Positions 17,210-26,435 of a stretch of DNA of 64,000 bases are shown one piece after another. Position 1 is the stretch's first letter, and each line of letters opens with the position of its first letter. Below the pieces are notes generated by a model. That model had not been told where the DNA came from and made no database searches. It saw only the letters and a list, made by a program, of their open reading frames with translations. A program made the position numbers and the translations under genes. Origin of the DNA: Paraprevotella clara YIT 11840 (lineage in GTDB: Bacteria; Bacteroidota; Bacteroidia; Bacteroidales; Bacteroidaceae); contig NZ_JH376625.1 of assembly GCF_000233955.1 (NCBI RefSeq), positions 106,776 through 170,775 of the forward strand, written 5' to 3'.

Positions 17210-20200
17210 TTATAAGACTACTTTGAAAGTTTGTGTCTTATGTCCTATATCGGCTTTTATGAGATAGACCCCGCATCGGGGAATATCGATTGTTCCGCTG
17301 TCGTCGACTGTCATGTGTGAAATGGTGGTGCCGGTTTCGTCCATGACGGTCAGGGTTGTACTTTCGTTCACATGGTAATGCAGTTTGCCGTTTGCACCAT
17401 ATATCCGGACGCCGGGGAGCACATGTTCCTCTACGGAACTGCCGGACGGGTCGAAACGGGACAGTGTGAACGCTCCGCCCCTCTTGCCGTTGTCGATGGC
17501 CTGTACGCCCCATTCATACGTGGCTTCCTCGTCATCTATGTACATGGAGTAGACGGTCGTCGAGATTTGTCCCGAGATTTCTCCAGTTTTGATGAAACCG
17601 GTCTGCACGTCTGCCGGCACGGTCATGAAGAATTTGTCTGAACCCGACTTTTTCAAATACAGGTTGTACTGCAAGGCTTCTTGGGGAGTGACGTCGTCCG
17701 AAGCTACGTCCCAACTGAAAGTAACCATCTTTGTGGCTTGGTTGTAGACGGCTTTCAGGTTTTGGGGAGCGGTGGGGGCTGCGTTGGGGACGGCTCCCTC
17801 GTCGGACGATGTGTTCCGGTAAAGTTCGGTGGCGCATTCGCGTGAACATACGTCGCTATGCGCCCATCCCATGTTCCAGGCATCCAGATAACCGTCGTTG
17901 TCGAAATCTATCAAGTGGTTATTACCATGGGTTACACGATCGAATGTCCAAGGAGATGCCGTGTCGTACCATCCGCCGCAGGGCTTGAAGCAGAAATCTC
18001 CCCGGTTCAGATAAAGCCAAGTCGTGATTTCATGGCTTTCGCCGTGTCCACCTGCTAAGATGTCCGGCAGTCCGTCATGGTTCACGTCGCCGAACGAGGG
18101 GGTAGCTCCGTCTACTCCTTCAAATCCGCAGAACAAATCGTCCAACATTTCAAATGTCCGTCCGCCTTTATTGCGGTACACATAGAATGATTTGGCATTT
18201 TGCCCTTTCGTGGCAGAGTACCCGGTGACGACGATGTCCGTCCACCCGTCTGCGTTCAGGTCGCAGGGGAAACAAGACGAATCGTATGATCCGTACAGGT
18301 ATTGCCCGTTTTCAGAGAAAGTACCGTCGCCATTGTTCCAGTAGATGCGGAGATTGCCTTCGCCCGGGCCGTAACCGGATGAAATGATATCCAGCCAACC
18401 GTCGTTGTCCATATCGGCAAAATGTACCGAACCTCTTGATAGCCCTGTGAAGGGTTTGTCGCCGTCCAAAGGGGTTTCTTGTCGGATGAACCCTTTCCCT
18501 TTATTGTTTTTATAGAGGTAAAGCACGCGCCGGTCGTGGTGTACGACGGGCTTACCGTTTTCATCCGTGATTCCGTTTGTGTCTTCGTAGTCATCCAGTC
18601 CGGCGATGATGAAGTCAAGATAACCGTCTTTGTCATAATCGCCTACGGAGACGTAGTGGCGCGACCGTCCGCCGTCCAGCGAGCCGTAGATAGGAGAGAT
18701 TCCCATGAGATTGCTTTCCGGTGTGGCTTGATTTACTTCTTCAAAGACATATTTTCCGTCCGGTCCGATTCCTTTGTTCTCGTACAGGTAGGCGACCACA
18801 TCGTCGAGGTCGTTTTCATAGTCCATAGATTTTACTCCGGGTACGAACAAGTCCATTAAGCCGTCGTTGTTGTAGTCGAACCATGTGGGGCAAGCATAAT
18901 ATACCACATCGAAGGGACTGTCCAGCTTCTTGAATGTTCCGTCTTCTTGATAGTCATACAGGGCGGAGAACTTTTTCCGCGAGGTTATCCGTTGGTGTTC
19001 GTTGTTGCCGGAATAAGTGACTTCCAGGAATCCGTCGTTGTCGTAGTCGCCCCAAGCCGCGTCGGAGCGGTCGGTGGAGTGGAGGAACTGTCCGCGGACG
19101 ATGGCCGTGGCCGCTTGTTCGGCTGGCACGGGGTATTTCACTTTTTCAAATACCGGTTCTGTCGGATTGCCCGGTTCCGGAAACTCGGTAAAGTCTTTGT
19201 TCGTGAATTCGTCATACACCTCTTTATAATGGAAATCTGTGGCTGAAAACGCCGAGATGCCCACGTCTACGATTTGGTCGTAACCGGTTTGAATACATTT
19301 CACGGCTATCAGGTTCCAACTGTTCGGTTTGAGGGTCTGGCGTGCTTCGTCGGAGATGTCGTAAGGAATGTAATTGGAAACAGAACCTTTTTTCGTGGCA
19401 GCCCAAACTCCGTTGATATAGATGAAGATGTCATCGTCATGATAAATCATGAAGCGCATGCAGTCGATCATTTCTTGGGTGACATCGCCCAAGTAGAACC
19501 AGCGGCGCAGGTAGATTTGCTCAGTTGTCCATGGTATTGAAATGATGCCCTGAGTGGTCCATACGGAACTCCTACCGAACGCTGCGGTACCTTTGGGCCA
19601 CAGGCTGTCGTCGAACTCTTTGGCGAACCAATATCTCGGTGCATTGTCTTCGGTGATGAACTTCCATTTGTATTTATGTTCCTTAGCGGTCGATACGACG
19701 GTCTGTACTTTCACATCGCTATGAGGCATATTGATGCACTCTAATATTTTGTTTTTCAAATCCCCTGTGGGTGAATATGGTTTCAATATGCGCCGGTCAT
19801 AAGTGTAGATGCCGTTTTTCTCAATTTCCACGTCCGACAACTGTGTGTAAACGGCCGCATTAAGCCCATAATAATAATGGTCCTTGATTTTGTCTGCCAA
19901 GTCGTTGAACATGACAGTAAAGTCTTCCGGTGTTTCCACTGTCGTGTAGCCGAAGTCACCGCCTGGCCAGATATGTCCGGGTACTTTTAGTGTGATGCCC
20001 CCGTATTCGCCGTTGACGCAAGCACGTTTTTGGTCGATCGGACAAGATGGATAAGGATAGCTGTGAGAGTCCTTTATGTCACCGATTTCGGCATCGTTCC
20101 ATCCGCTGGCACAGCAGACAAGGCTTTGCGGACTGACTTTGTCGATGACTACTTGCGTCATCCGTTCGGTGTCGAACTGTCCCCACCCCTCATTGAATAC

Positions 20201-21505
20201 GACCCATTGCACGATGCTCGGATGGTTTTCGAAAGCATCTATGATGCGGACGGCTTCCTCTTCGAAGTTTTGCCTTGCGAAGGCTTCGTGTCCTTCTGGA
20301 AGGTTCGGACTGGGCAGGTCTTGCCATACCAGAATTCCTTCACGGTCGCAATGCATGTACCAGCGTGACGGCTCCACTTTGATGTGTTTGCGTATCATGT
20401 TGAAGCCGAGTTCTTTCATCGCTTTGATGTCGAACAGCAGGGCTTCGTCGCTGGGTGCCGTGTACAGTCCGTCCGGCCACCAACCTTGATCCAGCGGTCC
20501 CATTTGGAAGATTTGTGTACCGTTCAGGAAGATACGCGGTGTGCCGTCTACGTTTTTCACTTCAATTTTGCGCATGCCGCAATAGCTTTTTACGGCATCG
20601 GTTTGTTGTCCTCCTGAGGATAGTGTGATGTTGAGGTCGTAAAGGTAGGGATGTTCCGGCGACCACAGTTCCGGAGCGTTTACAGGCAAGGTGCATGGGG
20701 TGCCTGTGGCTACGCCTTGCAATGAAGCCACAGTGTTACCGTCTGGGTCTGACAACCGGATGTCGGCAGTGGCTTCGCTGTCTCCGGTGGCGTTCACTTG
20801 CAGTTTGAAGCAGGAATTGTCCACGTCCGGTTCGATAGACAGTCGGGTTATGTGTACCGGATTCACCGGTTCGAGCCAAACCGTCTGCCAGATGCCGCTG
20901 ACCGGAGTGTACCAGCATCCCCACTTGTTCAAGGCTTGTTTGCCTTTAGGTTGGCCTTCTGCTCCCGTATTGTCATGGATATAAACGGCTATTTCCTGTT
21001 CGCCTCCGTCCGTTAAAGCAGAGGTGATGTCGAAATAGAACGGGTCGTAGCCTCCGGTGTGACTGCCCACTTTCTTACCGTTCACGTAGACCGTGGCTTC
21101 CCAATCCACGGCATCGAAATGCAATAGGATGTTTTTCCCTTTCATGCTTTCCGGTATGGTCAGGGTTCGCCGGTACCAATAACATTGGTTGTCGCTTTCT
21201 TCCATGATGCCGGAGAGGGCGGATTCGATCGGGAAAGGCACCAGAATCTTCTTGTCGTACGTAAAGTCTGCTTGGTATGCTTCTCCCTCTACGGCCTTTC
21301 TCAAGTCCCATACTCCGTTTAGGTTGAGCCATTCTTCCCGTTCCATTTGCGGACGGGGATATTCGCCGAGTACGTTGTTGACATCTATGGTTTCGCTCCA
21401 CGGGGTCATCATCGGCCCCTGTTTCATCTGCCATTCTACGGCATTTGCCGTCTGTATGCCTGTGAGCAATAGCAGGCTTGCGGCAATCATGTGTTTTATT
21501 TTCAT
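17210..21505 (-). CDS. GH2 glycosidase fused to FG-GAP propeller, FN3 domain and Por-type tail
   Basis: 1431 residues from the ATG at 21505, where the signal peptide begins (MKIKHMIAASLLLLTGIQTANA); the frame runs 15 codons further. Residues about 40-620 are a GH2 glycosidase: sugar-binding domain (ENWYRR-like CYWYRRTLTIP), then a barrel with acid/base Glu439 in VVFNEGWG and nucleophile Glu500 in CVNGEYGGI. A jelly-roll-like section follows (about 640-800). Then seven Dx[DN]xDG calcium-loop motifs (DYDNDGFLE, DYNNDGLMD, DYDKDGYLD, DMDNDGWLD, DLNADGWTD, DVNHDGLPD, DFDNDGYLD) suggest a seven-bladed FG-GAP/VCBS propeller. An FN3-like domain and a sorting tail (VYLIKADIGHKTQTFKVVL) end the chain. 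Sugar specificity is unknown. The carbohydrate-binding-like gene lies 63 bases upstream. Confidence 0.85.
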   Translation of the reverse strand: MKIKHMIAASLLLLTGIQTANAVEWQMKQGPMMTPWSETIDVNNVLGEYPRPQMEREEWLNLNGVWDLRKAVEGEAYQADFTYDKKILVPFPIESALSGIMEESDNQCYWYRRTLTIPESMKGKNILLHFDAVDWEATVYVNGKKVGSHTGGYDPFYFDITSALTDGGEQEIAVYIHDNTGAEGQPKGKQALNKWGCWYTPVSGIWQTVWLEPVNPVHITRLSIEPDVDNSCFKLQVNATGDSEATADIRLSDPDGNTVASLQGVATGTPCTLPVNAPELWSPEHPYLYDLNITLSSGGQQTDAVKSYCGMRKIEVKNVDGTPRIFLNGTQIFQMGPLDQGWWPDGLYTAPSDEALLFDIKAMKELGFNMIRKHIKVEPSRWYMHCDREGILVWQDLPSPNLPEGHEAFARQNFEEEAVRIIDAFENHPSIVQWVVFNEGWGQFDTERMTQVVIDKVSPQSLVCCASGWNDAEIGDIKDSHSYPYPSCPIDQKRACVNGEYGGITLKVPGHIWPGGDFGYTTVETPEDFTVMFNDLADKIKDHYYYGLNAAVYTQLSDVEIEKNGIYTYDRRILKPYSPTGDLKNKILECINMPHSDVKVQTVVSTAKEHKYKWKFITEDNAPRYWFAKEFDDSLWPKGTAAFGRSSVWTTQGIISIPWTTEQIYLRRWFYLGDVTQEMIDCMRFMIYHDDDIFIYINGVWAATKKGSVSNYIPYDISDEARQTLKPNSWNLIAVKCIQTGYDQIVDVGISAFSATDFHYKEVYDEFTNKDFTEFPEPGNPTEPVFEKVKYPVPAEQAATAIVRGQFLHSTDRSDAAWGDYDNDGFLEVTYSGNNEHQRITSRKKFSALYDYQEDGTFKKLDSPFDVVYYACPTWFDYNNDGLMDLFVPGVKSMDYENDLDDVVAYLYENKGIGPDGKYVFEEVNQATPESNLMGISPIYGSLDGGRSRHYVSVGDYDKDGYLDFIIAGLDDYEDTNGITDENGKPVVHHDRRVLYLYKNNKGKGFIRQETPLDGDKPFTGLSRGSVHFADMDNDGWLDIISSGYGPGEGNLRIYWNNGDGTFSENGQYLYGSYDSSCFPCDLNADGWTDIVVTGYSATKGQNAKSFYVYRNKGGRTFEMLDDLFCGFEGVDGATPSFGDVNHDGLPDILAGGHGESHEITTWLYLNRGDFCFKPCGGWYDTASPWTFDRVTHGNNHLIDFDNDGYLDAWNMGWAHSDVCSRECATELYRNTSSDEGAVPNAAPTAPQNLKAVYNQATKMVTFSWDVASDDVTPQEALQYNLYLKKSGSDKFFMTVPADVQTGFIKTGEISGQISTTVYSMYIDDEEATYEWGVQAIDNGKRGGAFTLSRFDPSGSSVEEHVLPGVRIYGANGKLHYHVNESTTLTVMDETGTTISHMTVDDSGTIDIPRCGVYLIKADIGHKTQTFKVVL

Positions 21506-21568
21506 AAAGGTTATTTTGGGAATGGATGCGAGGTCATGTTCGCCTCGCATCCAAAGGTTAGGTGTTTT

Positions 21569-24500
21569 TTATTGCACGATAAACTTTTTGGTGGTTGTCT
21601 TACCGTTCTTGTCAGTAGCTTTCAGGATATAGATACCCGAATTAAGGTTGTCGATGAGTGTGACACCGCCTTTTACGTTCATGTTTGTTATGGTCGTTCC
21701 GTTTACGCTGTAGACAGTGACATGCGTATCCGTGTCGGTATAAATGGTGGCACGGTTGCCATGGCCTCGTACTTCTATTCCATTTCCTTGGAGTATGTTT
21801 TCTTTGATACTTTGGGGATTCTCTCCCGGGTCGAGGTACAAGCCATAGATGTTGGCACCGATATTGTCCCTGTCGGGCAGGTTATAGACTACGTATAAGT
21901 CGTGTATTCCGCTTAAGTCATCCAAATCACCGGCTGTCGTCAGCTTGTTGCTCCAATTTCCGGTACCTTGTGCCCTGACAACGGCCACGGGTTCGCGTCC
22001 TTCGAGTGCGGCATTCAATTCTTCCAGGTTGGTGACGTTCCCCCAGTCAATGTCGTTCAAGTCTGTGTAAAGCGTAAAGTTGGCATCTTCTATGGTACTG
22101 CCAATGTATGACGGTTCACAGGATGCTTTGATGAAAACCTTTTTATAGTAATTGTCCTTGAAGTCGATGCCTTTGTAAGCTACGACTACGCCGGCTTTGG
22201 TGTAACCTATGTTGCTTCCTTCGCATCGTGCATCCCCACTGATAGGCTTGATGACTTCCCATTGTATGCCTTGGTTGATGTCTGTTCCCTCTGTGGCACC
22301 GTTTTCTCCGGTTGTGGTGAACATAACAGCATTTTCAGAAGGTTGTATGTCCTCATATACCACTCCGCAATCCGGATTTTCAAACCAGACGGAATCCTTG
22401 ACCAATTCGATTTTCTGCAGGTTCGTGGCATCTCCCCACTTTATATACAGATAGTGGCTACCCGTCACCTCTTTCAACGTAGTGGCTACCGGCGTAAAAC
22501 TGTTCCATTCCTGTATATTGATGCCTGTCCATGTTCTGGCCACCATGTTTTCCGGTTTTACTTCGTCGATATAGAACTCCATGTATTCCGTGTATCTTTC
22601 ACCGTCATGACCGATATAGGCTACCAGTTGTTGGAATTCTCCGTTGCCGAAGTCTATTTCTTCATTGGATTTGACGATGAATCCGTCGTTTGTACTTCCC
22701 CAGCATCCCGTTTCTTCGTTGTATTTTGCATCCTTGTAGGGGTCTTCTTCCGGATTTTCCGGAACTTCTACCGCCCTCACGAGAGCAGAGCCGTCGATAA
22801 CAGTGGTCAGTTCTTCGTATCCTTCCATTTCGCTGGGCCATGGTTGCAAACCTTCCTCTTCTTCTGGTATGGCTTCTTCGTAGAATTTTACGGAACGCAA
22901 GTTTCCATTTCCGACACGGAAAGTCAGCCATACTTTCTGTTTACCGGTAGGACGTGCAAAACCGTCTTCCTCTTTCATGTTTTCGGCAAACATATCGAAC
23001 TGGTGATAACCGAAAGTTCTTTCCACCCTGATTTCATTGAACGGGACGGCTTCTTCCGGAGTCGCGCCGGCGCTGAGTACGACGTATTTGGCTTCACCAT
23101 ACGTACCCCAACCGTTGGCAAACTCCACACCGGTAGCCTGATAGGCATTTCCGTCTGTTCCGAAATCAATCTCTCCCAATCCGATAACGGTGTTTTCGCT
23201 GGTGTTACCTATATTTCCGTATCCCACGTCAAAAGACGCGTCTGTCACCAATTCGATGTTTTCCGCATTGCTCTTCATGAGCGGGATAAACAAGTCGCCG
23301 GTAGCAGGTTGAGGCTCTTCCGGGTTCTGTCCCGGATCTAGATACAATCCGTAGATGTTGGCACCGATATTGTCCCTGTCGGGCAAATTATAGACCACAT
23401 ATAAATTATGTATGCCTTCCACATGGCTTAACGGGGCGGTAGTGGTGAGTTTGTTGCTCCACGCGCCGGTACCTTGCGCTCTGACTACAGCCACCGGCTC
23501 ACGGCCTTCGAGTGCTCTATGCAGCTCGTCTAAGTTCGTCACGGTGGCCCAGTCGATGTCATCCAAGTCTACGTATAAAGAGTAATTAGCCTCTTCTGTG
23601 GTACTGCCGATATAGGTCTTGTCGCAAGAAGCGTTGATGAATACATCCTTATAGTAACCGTTCTTGAAGTCTATGTTCTGGTACATTACCACCACGCCAG
23701 CTTTGGTAAAACCGATGTTGCTGCCTTCGCACTTGGCATCCCCGCTGATGGGCTGGATTATTTTCCAGGCAGTTTCGCCCAGCGATACGTCTCCGCCTTC
23801 CGTAGCTCCGGACTCACCTTTGGTCACGAATACCACAGCATTCTCCGACGGTTGTGCGTTGTCGTAAACGACTCCGCAGTCCGGATTCTCATACCAGACG
23901 GGTTCTTTGACCAAATCTATCTGGTGGAGGTTCGTGGCATTGCCCCATTTCACATACAGATAATGGCTGCCCGTCACCTCTTTCAACGTAGTGGCCACCG
24001 GTGTGAACTTGTTCCATTCCTGTATATTGATGCCCGTCCATGTCCTGGCCACCATATTTTCCGGCTTTACTTCGTCGATATAGAATTCCATGTATTCCGT
24101 GTATCTTTCGCCGTCATGCCCGATGTAGGCCACTAATTGTTGGAAATCTCCGTTGCCGAAGTCTATTTCCTCGGTGGATTTGACGATGAATCCGTCGTTT
24201 GTTCCGCCCCAACATGCCGTATTTTCATCGTATTTGGCATCTTTGTAAGGGTCTTCTTCCGGATTTTCCGGTACTTCCACCGCTCTTTCAAATGCGGCAG
24301 CTTCTATGGAAGTCGTGATGTCTCCGTAGCCTTCCGCTTGGTTGGGCCAAGGCTGTACGCCTTCCATTCCTTCGGAGATGGCGTTTTCATAGAACTTCAC
24401 CGAACGCAGGTTGCCTTGTCCGGCCCGGAAAGTCAGCCACACTTTCTGTTTACCGGCGGGAAGGACGAATTCGTCTCCTTTGTCCATATTCTCGGCAAAC

Positions 24501-24871
24501 AGTTCAAACTGATGGTAACCGTAAGTGCGGGTCACGGTCATTTCGTTGAACGGGACAGCTTCTTCCGCCGTGGCTCCGGCACTGAGGACTACAATCTTCT
24601 TCTCGTCATAGCTGCCCCATCCATGGGCGAACTCCACTCCGGTGGCTTTGTAGTTTGTTCCGTCTGTACCGAAATCCACTTCCCCCAAACCGATGACGGT
24701 TTCCGTCGAAGTGTTCCCGATGCAGCCGTAACCTACATCGAAACTCGCATCTTTGACTAATTCAAGATGAGATGCGTTGTTTTTCATGAGTTCGATGACC
24801 CAATCGTCGGCCATCGCCTGACTTGCCCCGAACAGGGACAATACTCCAAAGAGTAACGTGTTTTTTCTCAT
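21569..24871 (-). CDS. Secreted multi-module carbohydrate-binding-like protein (tandem duplication)
   Basis: 1100 residues, signal peptide (MRKNTLLFGVLSLFGASQAMA), no catalytic domain recognised. Residues about 22-525 and 529-1030 are near-copies of one 500-residue unit (SFDVGYG, VIGLGE, FIVKS, CGVVY and PDRDNIGANIYGLYLDP all occur twice). Each unit holds three beta-sandwich modules resembling family 6 carbohydrate-binding modules, with edge strands GKQKVWLTFR, GSHYLYVKWG and GIHNLYVVYN. The end (VTVYSVNGTTITNMNV to TTTKKFIVQ) is a Por-type sorting tail. Probable role is to hold a glycan near the GH2 enzyme encoded 63 bases downstream. Binding is inference; the modules could also be plain adhesion domains. 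Confidence 0.78.
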   Translation of the reverse strand: MRKNTLLFGVLSLFGASQAMADDWVIELMKNNASHLELVKDASFDVGYGCIGNTSTETVIGLGEVDFGTDGTNYKATGVEFAHGWGSYDEKKIVVLSAGATAEEAVPFNEMTVTRTYGYHQFELFAENMDKGDEFVLPAGKQKVWLTFRAGQGNLRSVKFYENAISEGMEGVQPWPNQAEGYGDITTSIEAAAFERAVEVPENPEEDPYKDAKYDENTACWGGTNDGFIVKSTEEIDFGNGDFQQLVAYIGHDGERYTEYMEFYIDEVKPENMVARTWTGINIQEWNKFTPVATTLKEVTGSHYLYVKWGNATNLHQIDLVKEPVWYENPDCGVVYDNAQPSENAVVFVTKGESGATEGGDVSLGETAWKIIQPISGDAKCEGSNIGFTKAGVVVMYQNIDFKNGYYKDVFINASCDKTYIGSTTEEANYSLYVDLDDIDWATVTNLDELHRALEGREPVAVVRAQGTGAWSNKLTTTAPLSHVEGIHNLYVVYNLPDRDNIGANIYGLYLDPGQNPEEPQPATGDLFIPLMKSNAENIELVTDASFDVGYGNIGNTSENTVIGLGEIDFGTDGNAYQATGVEFANGWGTYGEAKYVVLSAGATPEEAVPFNEIRVERTFGYHQFDMFAENMKEEDGFARPTGKQKVWLTFRVGNGNLRSVKFYEEAIPEEEEGLQPWPSEMEGYEELTTVIDGSALVRAVEVPENPEEDPYKDAKYNEETGCWGSTNDGFIVKSNEEIDFGNGEFQQLVAYIGHDGERYTEYMEFYIDEVKPENMVARTWTGINIQEWNSFTPVATTLKEVTGSHYLYIKWGDATNLQKIELVKDSVWFENPDCGVVYEDIQPSENAVMFTTTGENGATEGTDINQGIQWEVIKPISGDARCEGSNIGYTKAGVVVAYKGIDFKDNYYKKVFIKASCEPSYIGSTIEDANFTLYTDLNDIDWGNVTNLEELNAALEGREPVAVVRAQGTGNWSNKLTTAGDLDDLSGIHDLYVVYNLPDRDNIGANIYGLYLDPGENPQSIKENILQGNGIEVRGHGNRATIYTDTDTHVTVYSVNGTTITNMNVKGGVTLIDNLNSGIYILKATDKNGKTTTKKFIVQ

Positions 24872-25114
24872 TGTGATTAATTGTTAAATTATATGGTTAA
24901 GTTGTAATGAAGTCCCACAGGCATGATTTGATGTACAGTGCGGCCGCCCCATACCGTCGGAGAATCATGCTGCGAAACCTGTTTCTATAGGGTTATCAAA
25001 GATTTCGACGCGGTAAATTTACATTTTTATAAGAGGGAAAGAAGATAATAAATACGTCAAATAGTAATATAATTGAATCAATGACTGCTTTTTTATACAG
25101 GTTGCAGCATTTGC

Positions 25115-25146
25115 TTTGTTTTTTATGGGCTTTTATATTACCTTTG
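25115..25146 (+). promoter_or_regulatory. Promoter with -33 TTTG and -7 TACCTTTG
   Basis: TTTG at 25115-25118 and TACCTTTG at 25139-25146, 20 bases apart, 22 bases before the DUF2461 gene. The rest of the 297-base divergent gap shows no gene and no clear -7 box for the reverse-strand gene. Confidence 0.7.
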
Positions 25147-25168
25147 GCAAATAAAAACAGAGATATAC

Positions 25169-25840
25169 ATGAAAGCAAAGATAGATTGCATATTGGACTT
25201 CCTGAAAGATGTGGCGGCGCATAACGACCGGGGATGGTTTGCAGAACACAAAGGGCAGTACGAGGAAGCGCGCGGACTTTTCGAGGAGATGGTGCAGGCG
25301 CTTATCCATCGTATCGCGACATTTGACGGTAGTGTGGCCCACCTTACGGTGAAGGATTGTACGTATCGTTTTTATCGCGACACCCGTTTCTCGGAAGACA
25401 AATCGCCTTATAAGCGTCATTTCGGAGCCTATATCAACGCTTGCGGCAAGAAGTCATGGCATAGCGGTTATTATTTCCACCTTCAGCCCGGCGAATGCTT
25501 GCTGGCCGGTGGGGCATGGTGCCTGCCTTCGCCGATACTGAAAGCTGTCCGTCAGTCCATCGTGGACGAGGTGGATGAATTCCGCTCTATTGTGGAGGCG
25601 GCAGATTTCAAGGCGGCATTTCCCGTCATAGGCGAGTCTCGTTTGAAAACCCTTCCTAAAGGCTTTCCGAAGGATTTCCCTTATCCGGATTATCTGAGGC
25701 CGAAAGATTACTCCGTTTGCCACACGGTGCCGGATGATTTCTTCCGTGATGAAAACTGGTTGGACCGTACGGCCAGGATTTTCGAGTTGATGAAGCCCTT
25801 CAATGATTTTGTGAACTATACGATTGACGAATGCGAGTGA
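25169..25840 (+). CDS. DUF2461 family protein
   Basis: 223 residues, the family's usual length. Recognised by LKDVAAHNDRGWFAEHKGQY near the N-terminus, then YRFYRDTRFSEDKSPYKRHF and GYYFHLQPGECLLAGGAWCL, all DUF2461 (TIGR02453) landmarks. It is cytosolic with no signal peptide or membrane helix. Function is not established. The bcp gene follows 51 bases later on the same strand and may be cotranscribed. Confidence 0.88.
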   Translation: MKAKIDCILDFLKDVAAHNDRGWFAEHKGQYEEARGLFEEMVQALIHRIATFDGSVAHLTVKDCTYRFYRDTRFSEDKSPYKRHFGAYINACGKKSWHSGYYFHLQPGECLLAGGAWCLPSPILKAVRQSIVDEVDEFRSIVEAADFKAAFPVIGESRLKTLPKGFPKDFPYPDYLRPKDYSVCHTVPDDFFRDENWLDRTARIFELMKPFNDFVNYTIDECE

Positions 25841-25891
25841 ATCGTAAGATGCTGAACTGACGATTATATTTAACTTGAAAATAAAGAAAAT

Positions 25892-26344
25892 ATGAATGTA
25901 GGAGACAAGGCGCCCGAGGTGCTGGGCGTAAATGAAAAAGGAGAACGGATTTTATTGAGCAACTACCGTGGAAAGAAAGTGGTGCTTTATTTTTATCCCA
26001 AGGACAATACGTCGGGCTGTACGGCCGAAGCTTGCAGCTTGCGCGACAACTATTCTGCGCTGAAGAGTAAAGGATACGAGGTGATCGGGGTCAGCGTGGA
26101 CAGTGCCGCTTCGCACAAGAAGTTCATCGAGAAACATGAGTTGCCTTTCACGTTGATTGCCGATACGGACAAGTCGTTGGTCAATGAGATGGGCGTATGG
26201 GGAGAGAAGAGCATGTATGGCCGCAAGTATATGGGAACTTTCCGTACCACCTTTATCATTAATGAAGAAGGAGTGGTTGAGAAGGTCTTCTCTCCGAAAG
26301 AAGTCAAGACCAAGACGCACGGTGAACAACTGCTTGCGTTGTAG
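25892..26344 (+). CDS. bcp: Thioredoxin-dependent thiol peroxidase (Bcp/PrxQ)
   Basis: 150 residues, full length for the family. The thioredoxin-like fold carries DNTSGCTAEACSLRD with peroxidatic Cys43 and resolving Cys48 five residues later, the PrxQ arrangement. YFYPKDNTSGCT and KKFIEKHELPF are further marks. It reduces peroxides with electrons from thioredoxin in the cytoplasm. The superoxide dismutase about 4.7 kb downstream is a functional companion but is not in the same operon. Confidence 0.95.
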   Translation: MNVGDKAPEVLGVNEKGERILLSNYRGKKVVLYFYPKDNTSGCTAEACSLRDNYSALKSKGYEVIGVSVDSAASHKKFIEKHELPFTLIADTDKSLVNEMGVWGEKSMYGRKYMGTFRTTFIINEEGVVEKVFSPKEVKTKTHGEQLLAL

Positions 26345-26361
26345 ATGGCATAGCCGAAGTT

Positions 26362-26414
26362 ACGGCTGCCCTTCCATATACCTATTATATATATGGGAGG
26401 GCGGCCGTTTTTTT
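26362..26414 (+). terminator. Terminator between bcp and the convergent SulP gene
   Basis: Imperfect 19-base arms at 26362-26380 and 26390-26408 (one mismatch and wobble pairs) followed by a run of seven T. Confidence 0.8.
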
Positions 26415-26435
26415 AGTCAAGTCCGGAGAAACGGG

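Noticed and set aside
17002..17226. Forward frame of 74 codons between the GH29 and GH2 genes
   Set aside because: Covers a terminator hairpin and a reverse-strand -7 box; no family likeness.
22262..23341. Forward frame of 359 codons opposite the carbohydrate-binding-like gene
   Set aside because: A related shadow frame recurs opposite the other repeat unit (about 23852-24760), as expected from a mirror of the duplicated gene.
15602..24871. Classical polysaccharide utilisation locus with SusC/SusD
   Set aside because: No TonB-dependent receptor or SusD-like lipoprotein is encoded anywhere in the window.
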